A DNA stretch of 31,709 nt from SICV01 sp038045265 (GTDB taxonomy: Archaea; Nanobdellota; Nanobdellia; Pacearchaeales; GW2011-AR1): the NCBI GenBank assembly GCA_038045265.1, contig JBBSYL010000009.1, positions 1 to 31,709 of the forward strand, read 5' to 3'. Numbering within the stretch: position 1 is the stretch's first letter; every line of letters starts with the position of its first letter. The notes below the pieces were generated by a model. It searched no databases. It was given only the letters and a program-made list of their open reading frames with translations, and was not told where the DNA came from. Positions 21,392 through 30,773 of the stretch are shown here, piece after piece. A program made the position numbers and the translations under genes.

Positions 21392-24300
21392 ATGGTGCAT
21401 AAGAGATACGTATGGAAGAATGGAATAAGGCATGGGCCATATTACTATGAATCTTATAGAGAAGATGGGGAAGTAAAGAAGAGATATTTGGGAAGTTTAA
21501 GCAATTCTAAGGGATATGCTTGGGCAGTAATTGCTTTAATAACAGTGGCTCTACTAGGTTTGATTATATATATGAATGCGGGCTCTACTGGAAAGGTAGT
21601 TTTGGACTTTGGAGATGATTTTAAAAGAGTAGATGTACTTGAAGGAACACTGCAGTTGAGTGTGAGAGAAGGCGAGTTGCTTCCGGGAGATACTGTTCTT
21701 AAAGTAGATTATGGCGGAGAGAGCAGAAATTTTCTTCTTGCTGAATTGGTCTCTTTTGTGCCTGTTGGAGGAAATTATTATGTTGAAGGGACAAGTATCT
21801 CTGGAATAGGGACTGGAATAGGATTTGCTGGACAGAAAATAATTTATCCAGAGGTTGATTTTAAGATTTTAATTTCTGAAGATAAAGAAAGTAGTTCTGG
21901 AGGAGGAACAGATGATAGGGGAAAATCTGAAGAAGCACGAGCAAATGCGCCAGGACAGCAAGATAATTCTGGATTGGAAAATGCGCCTGGGCAACAAGAT
22001 GATGGCAGTGCACCAGGACAGGCAGATGCAAACGCAAACGCTGGAGGAAATTCAGAGAACGCTCAGGGAGAGCAAGCAAGCCCTGATGCAAGCAGTAATA
22101 GTAATGCAAATAGCAATGCAAATGGTAACGGAAATGCAAACGCTGGAGGAAATTCTGAAAGTGTGCAGGGCAGAGGAAGGGCGACAGGAAATTTAATTCT
22201 TGAAGCAGTTATAGCAGAGCAGGAACGGGCAGGATATGGCAAAGATGAGAGAATTGTTGAAGGAAGTGTTAGCAAAGATGACCCATTTACATATGAACTC
22301 GGGGAAAGGGAAAGTGCTTCTTTAATTTACGGGAGTGTAGAGATTGATGGAGAGAAAGTAAACGAAGGATTAATTTCTTTAAATAATGAAGACAATATGG
22401 TTAAGGTAACGACTGATTATGAAGTTGTTGAGGAAGGATTTGGTTCTGATTTTATTGGAGAAAATGAAAATAAGTTTACTATTAATCTTACTGCTTTAAG
22501 TATTAATCCAGGGCAGGGAGATTTCTCTATTTCTTTGATAAGAAATGATATAACTATTGTTAAACTTGACCAGGCAGGAGAGTTAACAACTCCTTTATCA
22601 AATCAGACTGAGAATTTGACTTTGTTGAATGACATTCCTAGTTTGAGAGTTGGAAAAGGAAAGAGTGTGGATGTTGACCTTTCCCAATACTTTTCAGGAG
22701 CACAGAATTATGAGCTGAATGTTTCAAGCAATATTTCTTTCTCTGTTTTAGGCAACATAATGACTATAACTCCAGACTCTGAATTTAGCGGGGCGAGACA
22801 AGCAAAGATAAGTGCTACAGCATTAGGAATAGGAAGTATTGAAAGCAACCAGTTTAATATTTTAGTAAGTGCGGGAAATATTGAAATCAAGACAGGAAGG
22901 TCTGAGATAAGATTGGGAGAGAAAGTAAGGTGGCAGAAAAACTTTACGACAGATACCGCAGATAACGTTACGATTGAATTACCTAAAGAAGCTGAAAATG
23001 TATTTGTTAAGAAAGTTGAGGATGATGGTAAGCAAACAGATATTATTACAGAAGTAGTGCCTGTAACGGCAAATGTAATAGAACAGGGATTGTTTAATAG
23101 TATACTTTCTTTCTTTATCAAGCCAAGTATAACTGGAAGAGCAGTTGATGATGTTTCTGCTGATACTTCCGCTGAAACTCCTACAGAAGTTCCTGCTGAA
23201 AATATAGGCTCCTATGAAATTGAAGTTGAGATAACTGATGAGGATTTGAGCGATGAAGCAGATAGCAGTCAAGAAGTAGTTGTTGAATATGAGACTGTTG
23301 CTCCTGAAGCGTTTGAAGTTGAAACTGGGGAGGATTCTGGAAAAGTAAAAGAAGTAGTAATAAGTGCTCCTGATGCGTTAGAATATACAGACGTATTATC
23401 ATTTACAACCATTCCTGAAGTGCTTAAAGTTGGACAGGAAGGTCTTGTTAAAATAAAGTGGAAAGAGAATAATTCTTACATTCCCGCAGATATTTATGAT
23501 ATAGATGGAAATGAACTTCTTGATTATATAGAATGGATAACACCTCACCTGTCAAATCAAACATTTGAAATAATCTATATAACTAATGCACTGCATCTTG
23601 ATGAAAATAAAACATTGATTGCGGATGTTTATGAGTATGTAAATGCAGAAGATGGAATTAATTACACAATTCCTGCAAACAATTATCTTCGTGTGACTTT
23701 TGAAAAGAACTTGACAAGCAGTAATGATATCACTATTTATGCAAGTTCAATAGGCGGAACAGTGGAAGTTTATGAAAAAGATTCTGGTGTTAAAATTGCT
23801 GATTTCGGAACTATTGGAGAGTATGGAAAGAAGCAGGTGATTCTTACTAATTTAGTTGGACAGCAAGATACTTTTGACCTTCTTGTGAAAAATGGAGAAG
23901 TAGTGTTTGATTATGTTGTTGACCCAAGTGTTACTGGGTGTGGGAATATTTCTGCTCCTGGAATATATACGTTAAGCCAATATATAAGTAGCTCCAATTC
24001 GTGTATGCAAATCAATGTTGGAGATGTTATACTTGAAGGACAAACTGGATATGGGATAGCTTATGGTTCTGGAGGATCTGGTGTCGGGGTTAAAATATTT
24101 AATGCTACGAACACAATATCTAATATTACTATAAGAAACATCCATATTAACAAGACAGGAACTACTAATACTGCTACAAGTAAAGGAATTCTTGTTGGGC
24201 AGGGAGCAAGCAATGTAACAATTGTTAATGTGTCTATAAATAATTTTGCTGAAGGACAAATCTATTATGGAATTCATGTTCATTTTGAATCTAGTAATGG

Positions 24301-27016
24301 GAGAAGAGCGCAGTCGGTTAACATAACAGGAAATACTATAGTTACTTCTGGTGCGAGCAACCAAGGCATTAATTTTGGCATTCATCTGGATCAAGCAGGA
24401 AATGATTCTATCATATTTGGGAATAATATTTCTACTACAGGAAATTCCACAAGTTTAGGCAATGATGGGATGAACATTGACAGAACTTACAGAGTCAGGA
24501 TAGTAAACAACAATGTGACTTACTCAGGAGCAGGAACATCAGGAGGAACAGGAACGATGGGAATAAGGGTAGATAATGATGGTGGAGGCCACAATATTTC
24601 AAATAATCTTTTGAGACCAGGAACTTTAAAAAATACTGACAATAGAGGAATTTATATTTTTGCAGGATCAGGTTATTATTTGTATAATAATACTATTTTA
24701 GATTCTCCTGGAAATAGCATTGATATTTCTGGAGGAGATGCTGTTATTGAGAAAGGTTTAATCAATAATACCTCACTTAATGGCGCCGCAGTATTTATCT
24801 CTGGAAGTGCAAGTGTTACTTTGATTAATATTTCTATATTTAATACAACTTCTCCTTCATACGATATTAAGTCTTCAACGTCTGGAGTAGTTTCTTTGAA
24901 AGATATGTTTGACATAGGAAATTATTCTTTCTCTGGCAGTACTTCTACTTCAAGATTGAACGTGAATAATTCTATTTATGGAAGCATAAGATTTTTGCAA
25001 AATGTTAGTGCAGTGGGAACCAATTTTACACTTGATGTGGTGATAGCAAATAACAGTGCTTACATAAATGGGTCAAAAACTGAATTGAACAGGTCTGCAA
25101 ATATAACATTATACGGAATAGGAGATAGAGGATATACAAGTCCAGTAATTTTGAGAGACGGGACAACTGCATGTAGTTCAACCACAAGTCCTGCTTGTTC
25201 GAACTTCACAGCACTAACGGCAACAAATGTAATATTTAATGTAAGTTCATGGAGTAATTATTCTATTGGTGAGGATCCTGCTTATCTTGTGTCATCCTGC
25301 AAGACTATCTCCTCTGCCGGAACTTATACTTTGACGCAGAATATTTCAAGTGCTAAGTCATGTATTACTATTTCTGCAAGCGATGTAGTTCTTGATGGTG
25401 CAGGTTACGAAATTACCTATGCACTGAGCAGTTCAGGAAATGGAACTCAAAGTTCAGGGTATAGCAATGTTACTATTCAAAATATTAAAATTACTAAGGG
25501 AGGCATAAATGGTCAGACTTATGCTGTTGCTTTTAGATCTATCGGGCAGGCTAGATTGTTGAATAGTATTCTTGTAGCTAGTGGCAATATTAATGAAGGA
25601 GTTCTTCTTTATCAACCAAATGCATTTACAATACTAAATAATTCAATTACAACTTCAGGGGCTAGTGGAAAAGGAATTTTAGTTCAATATACAAATACTC
25701 CGGGTACAATAACAAATAATTCTGTTGTAACTGAAGGCTCATCATCAGAAGCAATAAGTTTGAGACTTTCTAACTTTACGACCGTGACAAATAATTCAAT
25801 TACAACGAAAGCGGCATTTTCTCCGGCATTTGAAATTTATACAACCAATTTCAATACTACTCTTGAGAAGAATTTCATAAACTCCACATCAGACTCTAGC
25901 ATATGGTTTACGGACTCAATTACTCAATTCCCGGGATATCCACAAACTCTTTATGCAAATAATATCATTGATAATGGCTTTGCTCAGTTAGAATCTGATA
26001 CCGCTGGTCAATTGGTTAGTGTTTATCTTAAAGACCAAAAGATAGCTAATTATTCTTTACTTTACGCGGGTATTAGAATGAAGGTTGAAAATAGTACGAA
26101 CGGTTTAATTGATTTTCGTAGTGCTGTGAACGGAACTGGAGTAAATCTATTTGGGAATTCTACATCAGATATAGTGATAGGTAATAATAGTGTTTATGTG
26201 AATCCAAGTGTAGCTGGTATGGGTTTGAATAAATCTGCAAATATTACTCTGTACGGAATAGGAGACAGAGGATTTTCTAATATCGGAGTGTTGAGAAATG
26301 GAGTTTCATGCGGAACTATATGTTATAACTTTACTTCTTTGACTGCAACAAATGTAATATTTAATGTTTCAAGCTGGAGCACTTACTCTATAGGCAACGC
26401 TCCACTTTTGAGAAATGTCTCTCTTTCATCAGGATGGAATTTCTTTGCTGTTGAGGCGAATAGTTCTGTTGCGGGAAATAAGACGGTGGAATTAGTTGCG
26501 GGATGGAACTTAGTGGGCTATTCTTCAGATACTTCAATAGGACATACTGCTGTTACTTACAAGGATTCTGCGAGCAGTTTCTATCAGTTATCAAGTGCTG
26601 CGCAAAATAGCAAACTGCAGTATTACTTCCCATATTTCAATAATTCGATAGGAAAGAAGACATATGAAAATCTTGGACTTGACACAACTGGATTTTCAAG
26701 AGATGCGGCATATTGGGTGTATGCTCAGACACCTGGGAATATTACTTTCCCCGCCTCTTCTGGTTCTAATGAAACAGCTACTGTGAGTTGGGCTAGTTTG
26801 CAGTTTAATAATGGGACTGATACTGTTGATACTGTCGCTGCAACTGATAAAGATTGGATAGGTATATCAACTGATGGTTATGAAACTGTCATTAGAAAAT
26901 GGAATCCTGTTGCGGAAGCATTTGAGGGAGTACCTTCTGATACAAACTTGGGTGCGTGGGATGGCTATATTATTTGGAGTAATACAGAAAATTTGACTAT
27001 GATTGTAACAAGCTAA
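21392..27016 (+). CDS. Giant membrane-anchored parallel beta-helix surface protein
   Basis: The start is the ATG at 21392 (1,874 residues); a TTG at 21368 would lie at or before the predicted transcript start. A cytoplasmic motif KRYVWKNGIRHGPYYYESYR (about residues 4-23) precedes a membrane helix (about 43-62). Outside come a globular part, an Asn/Ala/Gly-rich stalk with APGQQD and NANANAGGNSE repeats (about 186-262), beta-rich domains (about 290-840) and two consecutive right-handed beta-helix modules (about 850-1300 and 1305-1675). Each module opens with a Cys-containing (I/Y)TL(S/T)Q-ISS segment and closes with SANITLYGIGDRG followed by LTATNVIFNVSSWS. A C-terminal GWNFFAVEANSS/GWNLVGYS repeat region follows. 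Many N-x-S/T sequons imply heavy glycosylation. Beta-helix surface proteins commonly bind or cleave polysaccharides or act as adhesins; which applies here is not clear. Confidence 0.85.
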   Translation: MVHKRYVWKNGIRHGPYYYESYREDGEVKKRYLGSLSNSKGYAWAVIALITVALLGLIIYMNAGSTGKVVLDFGDDFKRVDVLEGTLQLSVREGELLPGDTVLKVDYGGESRNFLLAELVSFVPVGGNYYVEGTSISGIGTGIGFAGQKIIYPEVDFKILISEDKESSSGGGTDDRGKSEEARANAPGQQDNSGLENAPGQQDDGSAPGQADANANAGGNSENAQGEQASPDASSNSNANSNANGNGNANAGGNSESVQGRGRATGNLILEAVIAEQERAGYGKDERIVEGSVSKDDPFTYELGERESASLIYGSVEIDGEKVNEGLISLNNEDNMVKVTTDYEVVEEGFGSDFIGENENKFTINLTALSINPGQGDFSISLIRNDITIVKLDQAGELTTPLSNQTENLTLLNDIPSLRVGKGKSVDVDLSQYFSGAQNYELNVSSNISFSVLGNIMTITPDSEFSGARQAKISATALGIGSIESNQFNILVSAGNIEIKTGRSEIRLGEKVRWQKNFTTDTADNVTIELPKEAENVFVKKVEDDGKQTDIITEVVPVTANVIEQGLFNSILSFFIKPSITGRAVDDVSADTSAETPTEVPAENIGSYEIEVEITDEDLSDEADSSQEVVVEYETVAPEAFEVETGEDSGKVKEVVISAPDALEYTDVLSFTTIPEVLKVGQEGLVKIKWKENNSYIPADIYDIDGNELLDYIEWITPHLSNQTFEIIYITNALHLDENKTLIADVYEYVNAEDGINYTIPANNYLRVTFEKNLTSSNDITIYASSIGGTVEVYEKDSGVKIADFGTIGEYGKKQVILTNLVGQQDTFDLLVKNGEVVFDYVVDPSVTGCGNISAPGIYTLSQYISSSNSCMQINVGDVILEGQTGYGIAYGSGGSGVGVKIFNATNTISNITIRNIHINKTGTTNTATSKGILVGQGASNVTIVNVSINNFAEGQIYYGIHVHFESSNGRRAQSVNITGNTIVTSGASNQGINFGIHLDQAGNDSIIFGNNISTTGNSTSLGNDGMNIDRTYRVRIVNNNVTYSGAGTSGGTGTMGIRVDNDGGGHNISNNLLRPGTLKNTDNRGIYIFAGSGYYLYNNTILDSPGNSIDISGGDAVIEKGLINNTSLNGAAVFISGSASVTLINISIFNTTSPSYDIKSSTSGVVSLKDMFDIGNYSFSGSTSTSRLNVNNSIYGSIRFLQNVSAVGTNFTLDVVIANNSAYINGSKTELNRSANITLYGIGDRGYTSPVILRDGTTACSSTTSPACSNFTALTATNVIFNVSSWSNYSIGEDPAYLVSSCKTISSAGTYTLTQNISSAKSCITISASDVVLDGAGYEITYALSSSGNGTQSSGYSNVTIQNIKITKGGINGQTYAVAFRSIGQARLLNSILVASGNINEGVLLYQPNAFTILNNSITTSGASGKGILVQYTNTPGTITNNSVVTEGSSSEAISLRLSNFTTVTNNSITTKAAFSPAFEIYTTNFNTTLEKNFINSTSDSSIWFTDSITQFPGYPQTLYANNIIDNGFAQLESDTAGQLVSVYLKDQKIANYSLLYAGIRMKVENSTNGLIDFRSAVNGTGVNLFGNSTSDIVIGNNSVYVNPSVAGMGLNKSANITLYGIGDRGFSNIGVLRNGVSCGTICYNFTSLTATNVIFNVSSWSTYSIGNAPLLRNVSLSSGWNFFAVEANSSVAGNKTVELVAGWNLVGYSSDTSIGHTAVTYKDSASSFYQLSSAAQNSKLQYYFPYFNNSIGKKTYENLGLDTTGFSRDAAYWVYAQTPGNITFPASSGSNETATVSWASLQFNNGTDTVDTVAATDKDWIGISTDGYETVIRKWNPVAEAFEGVPSDTNLGAWDGYIIWSNTENLTMIVTS
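21945..22172 (+). repeat. Low-complexity repeats encoding the Asn/Ala/Gly-rich stalk
   Basis: Within the giant surface protein gene the 20-mer GCAAACGCTGGAGGAAATTC occurs exactly at 22034-22053 and 22136-22155, with APGQQD-type units and GGNSE(N/S)xQG units around it. It encodes a flexible extracellular stalk. Such repeats are prone to slippage, so the length may vary between strains. Confidence 0.8.
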
Positions 27017-27054
27017 TAGAAATATTTATATAGGGTTTTTGACACTCTCCAGTG

Positions 27055-29964
27055 ATGAAAAAGAATAATAAAGAAGCATTGTCTTTGAGTAGAATGGGAA
27101 GTAAATCTCCTAGGTGTCTTGAGTCTTTATTTCTAGCTGGTGCTTTGGCTTTACCTGCTTATGGAAATACTTTTATTAGGGTTACTACTACAGATAATAA
27201 TACTTCCAATGATATAGGTGGTGGCGTTACGCTTTTGCAGAATAAACCTGGTGCTGGTAATTCAGCGAGAGATGGTCTTGATGGCGGAGATACAGTGCTT
27301 GTGGAGGGGATGGTTGGTAGCTCCCCTAGTATCAATAGAGCAATAAAAAGTTATACGTTACTTGTTTCTGGAGAAAAGCTTGAAGCTGACACAAGACCTA
27401 CATTAAGTATTTTAAATTTTGATGGAAAATTGTTTTACGATGCTAAAACGGACGTGACTGAAAATCTTAGTTTGAGTGGGGCTAGCTTAAACATAGACTT
27501 TCATAATGGGGCATCTAACGTATACGAGACAAACATGGACTATACAATTAGTGTAAGTATTCCTGGGCAGTTTACTCAAGATGGAAATGCTTGGAGTACA
27601 AATTTACTATTAAATCCAACTCAAATGAATATTATTCCATTTCCTGGTTTGACAAATATAGTAAAGGGAAGCGATAATTATTTTGGAACTTTTGCTGTTT
27701 CAAGGCAATTGAAAAATGTGGCACCAGTCGCAACAGGATATGCAACAAACGCTGTTGAAGATACTAATTTAGTTGTTGATTTAAGCGATAGGGGAACTGA
27801 TGCTAATGGAGATAGTTTAACAGCGAGGATATTGAGTACTAATAATGTGTTCTTGACTTCTATTGGCAGTAATAGATTTAATGCAAGTTTTCCTCTTGAT
27901 TTCAATGGAAATGCTGGTTTCACTTATGATTTTTCCGATGGAAAAACAAATTCTAATGTTGCAAATGGAACGATAGGTGTTGCTAGCGTTATTGATGCAC
28001 CATCAGGAATGACATTAAGCAGGACGAACATAAATGAGAATATGCCTACAAATAGTTTAATCGGGTATCTTACTCCTCAAGGAGTTGATCCTTCTACTTT
28101 CAATTTGCTTTCTGGACAGGGAGATAACGATATGTTTGCTTTACAAAATGGGACAAATCTTGTAAGCAGTGTTGGATTTAATTATGAAGGTAAAAGCAAT
28201 CTTGTTGCTGTTGTTGAAGCAAGAAACTCTGGGGGAGCTATTACAAGTCAATATGATGTTAAAGTTGGGGATGTTAATGAAGTTGGAACAGGAGTTGGTT
28301 TAGATAATCTTCTTGTGGCAGAAAATAGTCCTGCTGGAAGTGTTGTTGGTAATCTATCTACGTCTGGAGACCCAGATGCTAATGAAACTCATATTTATAG
28401 TTTTGTTTCTGGAGTTAATAATAATCCTGATTTTGTTATAACTAATGGAGTGCTAAAAAGTTCTAGGACATTCAATTACGAGGCTGAAAGTTCAAAAGTA
28501 GTTGATGTAAGGTCTACAGATAAGGTAGGAAATACAATTGATAGAAGATTTACAATTGGAATTGATGATGTTGCAGAAGCACCTTCGAATATTTTATTGA
28601 GTAGGCAAGATATTGATGAGAATTTACCTGCTGGAAGCGAGATAGGAACAATTGGAGTTGTTGACGAAGATGGAAATACAAACCATTCAATTTATCTTGT
28701 TCCTGGAGCAGGAGATAATAATCTATTGAGTATTACTAATGGAAATAGACTTGTAACTGCTGGAACATTTAATTATGAAGTTAAGCCAAGTTTAACGGCA
28801 GTTATAGGCGCAAGTGATTCTGCTGGTGCGAGAACAAACAGCTTTTTGGTAGGTGTAAATGATAGAAATGACAGACCAAATGCTTTTGGATATACAAATA
28901 GTGTGCCTGAAGATGCTACTCTTGATTTGACTTTGCTTGGCACAGACGAAGATCAAGCAGATCAAGGGAATTTGGTTGCAAGAATATTGGCCAATAACTC
29001 TCCTGCTACACTTACTCATTTATCTGGAAATACATACAGACTGAGAGCTCCCGCAGATTGGAATGGTTTAGTAGAGTTTGATTATGATTTTTCCGATGGA
29101 AAAACAAATTCTGCTCCCGCCAACGCAAGAGTTGCATTTACGCCTGTTCCAGATAATCCTCTCTTGACAATTGCAGAGGGGTTTGCTAGAACTGAAGATT
29201 CAGGGAATCAAGAGTTGCTTTATACAGTATTCGATCCGGATTTGACTGCTACTAATCTTGTGGCAAGAGTTAAGAATGGGCAGGGAAGTGTTAGCGTTGA
29301 TACAGTGAATGGAAAGTTGGTTTATAGTCATCCAACAAATTGGAATGGGGATGTTGAACTGGAAGTTGATGCTACCGACGAAAATTTAGGATTTACGAGA
29401 AAAAGCGTTTATGGAACGATAGTCTCTACTCCTGATCCTACTTTGATAACACTTGCTCCTAGTTCGCCAGTTAAAGGGTATTGGACAAATTCTGTGCCTT
29501 TTGAGTTTGATGTTACAGATGCAGATGGAAGGGCAATAACTAATAATGTTGTTGGACAAAATGGAGTTGTAAGCTATTTGGGAAGAACTGGCAATAAGGA
29601 GAGATTTGAATTTAGGGCAAATAGTGGAGTTTTAGGATTGCAGAGAGTTACTGCTGATTTTGGAGATGGTTATGGAAGTAGTGCTAATGCTAACTTTGAT
29701 GTGGATGTTGTTGCGTATCCTGGAAGTTTGATGAATAGAATAGAAAGTGGGAGAGATGGAACTGTGAATTTGATTGTTGAAAATGTGCCTACTGGATTGC
29801 CTGCTGATAAGTTGAAATTGGAGTATAAACTTGGATTGGATGCAGGGGGATGGCAAAGATATGACGCTGTTCCTGTTGCTGATGGTGAAAATAGATACAG
29901 GTTTAATGGCGTTCCGATAAATGGAGATGCTTCTAAGTTTTACAGGACAGTTGTTGTAGAGTGA
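27055..29964 (+). CDS. Secreted surface protein with cadherin/Ig-like tandem repeats
   Basis: This 969-residue protein has a signal-peptide-like N-terminus (hydrophobic LFLAGALALPAYG ending near residue 38). It contains at least two Ig-like, big-cadherin-type domains, each containing DFNGNAGFTYDFSDGKTNS or the near copy DWNGLVEFDYDFSDGKTNS. Three cadherin-like units contain (I/L)(N/D)EN-PAGS-(I/V)G and FNYE(G/A/V) segments, and further beta domains follow. It has no C-terminal membrane helix; the last residues form a FYRTVVVE-type end. Acidic Asp/Asn residues in the repeats would bind calcium. The ATG at 27055 follows a GTG at 27052; a TATA-like atatttatata (about 27021-27031) is about 25-30 bases upstream, so it is leaderless and independent of the preceding surface gene. 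Likely adhesion or cell-cell contact, by inference. Confidence 0.85.
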   Translation: MKKNNKEALSLSRMGSKSPRCLESLFLAGALALPAYGNTFIRVTTTDNNTSNDIGGGVTLLQNKPGAGNSARDGLDGGDTVLVEGMVGSSPSINRAIKSYTLLVSGEKLEADTRPTLSILNFDGKLFYDAKTDVTENLSLSGASLNIDFHNGASNVYETNMDYTISVSIPGQFTQDGNAWSTNLLLNPTQMNIIPFPGLTNIVKGSDNYFGTFAVSRQLKNVAPVATGYATNAVEDTNLVVDLSDRGTDANGDSLTARILSTNNVFLTSIGSNRFNASFPLDFNGNAGFTYDFSDGKTNSNVANGTIGVASVIDAPSGMTLSRTNINENMPTNSLIGYLTPQGVDPSTFNLLSGQGDNDMFALQNGTNLVSSVGFNYEGKSNLVAVVEARNSGGAITSQYDVKVGDVNEVGTGVGLDNLLVAENSPAGSVVGNLSTSGDPDANETHIYSFVSGVNNNPDFVITNGVLKSSRTFNYEAESSKVVDVRSTDKVGNTIDRRFTIGIDDVAEAPSNILLSRQDIDENLPAGSEIGTIGVVDEDGNTNHSIYLVPGAGDNNLLSITNGNRLVTAGTFNYEVKPSLTAVIGASDSAGARTNSFLVGVNDRNDRPNAFGYTNSVPEDATLDLTLLGTDEDQADQGNLVARILANNSPATLTHLSGNTYRLRAPADWNGLVEFDYDFSDGKTNSAPANARVAFTPVPDNPLLTIAEGFARTEDSGNQELLYTVFDPDLTATNLVARVKNGQGSVSVDTVNGKLVYSHPTNWNGDVELEVDATDENLGFTRKSVYGTIVSTPDPTLITLAPSSPVKGYWTNSVPFEFDVTDADGRAITNNVVGQNGVVSYLGRTGNKERFEFRANSGVLGLQRVTADFGDGYGSSANANFDVDVVAYPGSLMNRIESGRDGTVNLIVENVPTGLPADKLKLEYKLGLDAGGWQRYDAVPVADGENRYRFNGVPINGDASKFYRTVVVE
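27924..27954 (+). repeat. 31-bp exact repeat, copy 1, in the cadherin-like gene
   Basis: The stretch beginning TTATGATTTTTCCGATGG and ending ACAAATTCT is repeated without change at 29082-29112. It encodes the YDFSDGKTNS segment of two Ig-like domains 1.16 kb apart. Identity at silent positions suggests recent duplication or gene conversion between the domains. Confidence 0.85.
29082..29112 (+). repeat. 31-bp exact repeat, copy 2
   Basis: Second exact copy of the segment at 27924-27954, in the same reading frame. The flanking codons have diverged between the two copies. Confidence 0.85.
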
Positions 29965-30013
29965 ATAAATCGCTAAAAGATAATTTTTTAAACTTAAATG
30001 CTTCATGTAAACT

Positions 30014-30229
30014 ATGGAAAATGTAAATGTAAAAGGAGACCTGAGGAGGCTGATTAAAGATGTAGCCCAGATTAAGGAGATGCTTATAGCTGAAAAAGAG
30101 AAAAGAGAGATGGAAGAAATGGAATTGACGGATTGGGCAAAAAATGAATTGGGGGAAGCGAGAGAGAGACCGAAATCGTCTTATGTTTCAATGGAAGATG
30201 TTAAGAGGAAAATCCTAGCTAAAAAATGA
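30014..30229 (+). CDS. Antitoxin of a RelBE-type pair
   Basis: This 71-residue, highly charged helical protein lies directly before a RelE-like toxin and overlaps it at ATGA. The N-terminal part (about 8-45) is a long helix (LRRLIKDVAQIKEMLIAEKE); the C-terminal part contains SYVSMEDVKRKILAKK, a segment often seen at the end of RelB/Phd-like antitoxins, where it covers the toxin. A TATA-like tttttaaac (about 29985-29993) is about 25 bases upstream of the ATG, indicating a leaderless start. It lacks a clear DNA-binding fold, so autoregulation is uncertain. Confidence 0.8.
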   Translation: MENVNVKGDLRRLIKDVAQIKEMLIAEKEKREMEEMELTDWAKNELGEARERPKSSYVSMEDVKRKILAKK

Positions 30230-30477
30230 GCTATTCTGTAAAATTTGATAAAAATGCTTCTGGTTTTTTAGAAAAATTAGAGGTTAAAGAGTCATTAAGG
30301 ATAATAAATAAGCTTGAAAATGTCAAAGAAAACCCCTTCCATTATTTAGAGCATTATGAAGGGGAATATTATAAGCTAAGAGTTGGAGATTATAGGTTAT
30401 TGATAGATATAGATTTTGAAGAGAAAATATTGTGGGTTAGAATCTTGGATAAAAGAGGTAGAATTTACAAAAGGTAA
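30226..30477 (+). CDS. relE: RelE/ParE-family toxin
   Basis: This 83-residue protein has the RelE fold pattern: SVKFDKNASGFLEKLEVK (residues 4-21), then a helix pair, then YKLRVGDYRLLIDIDFEEK (about 48-66), then WVRILDKRGRIYKR (about 70-83) with the C-terminal basic and Tyr residues that contact mRNA. RelE toxins cut mRNA in the ribosomal A site. The gene begins at an ATGA overlap with the antitoxin. The positively charged R52, R56, R72, K76-R77, R79 and Y81 positions are consistent with an active RelE, although I cannot tell RelE from ParE activity by sequence alone. Confidence 0.9.
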   Translation: MSYSVKFDKNASGFLEKLEVKESLRIINKLENVKENPFHYLEHYEGEYYKLRVGDYRLLIDIDFEEKILWVRILDKRGRIYKR

Positions 30478-30478
30478 C

Positions 30479-30613
30479 TTATTTACTCCTGTGCCATTTA
30501 ATTTTAGCTCTTTCTAAAGCTTCTTTGACAGGAATAAATCTTCCATTAGTCATCAATAATTCATTTATTTTCTCCTTCAATTCAGGTTTTATTGCTGTTG
30601 TTTTATTCCTCAT
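30479..30613 (-). CDS. Possible 44-residue small protein convergent with relE
   Basis: A minus-strand frame begins at ATG 30613 and ends with TAA at 30481-30479, two bases from the relE stop. The product is basic and helical (MRNKTTAIKPELKEKINELL, then FIPVKEALERAKIKWHRSK). The frame is open for a further 16 codons upstream of the ATG without another standard start, so it could be the tail of a decayed gene. Amino-acid composition looks coding. Function unknown. Confidence 0.5.
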   Translation of the reverse strand: MRNKTTAIKPELKEKINELLMTNGRFIPVKEALERAKIKWHRSK

Positions 30614-30671
30614 TGCTTGTTCACATTGTTTTATTATAAGTATCTTTTGGTTTTCTGATTTTTAGTAGATA

Positions 30672-30716
30672 ACCGAATATAAGTTATTTCCATCATTTTC
30701 AATAGTTATATTCGGT
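30672..30716. repeat. 11-bp perfect inverted repeat upstream of the last surface gene
   Basis: ACCGAATATAA (30672-30682) and TTATATTCGGT (30706-30716) are exact complements, separated by 23 bases in which TATT and AATA can extend the stem. It lies 58 bases upstream of the final gene and just before its TATA-like box (tatttaaatg, about 30728-30737), so it may be an operator. On the minus strand it precedes the 44-residue frame. Confidence 0.7.
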
Positions 30717-30773
30717 GATGAGAAGCTATTTAAATGATTAAAGACTATTTTTGAGAACTTTAAAGAGGGAATT

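Noticed and set aside
21861..22275. Three overlapping frames in the stalk region of the giant surface protein
   Set aside because: They are out-of-frame readings of the Asn/Ala repeat DNA (His/Leu-, Gln/Met- and Leu/Ser-rich), with no start signals.
23972..24394. Minus-strand frame of 140 residues inside the beta-helix gene
   Set aside because: Antisense of repetitive Asn/Ile/Thr-rich coding sequence; no promoter and no recognisable protein character.
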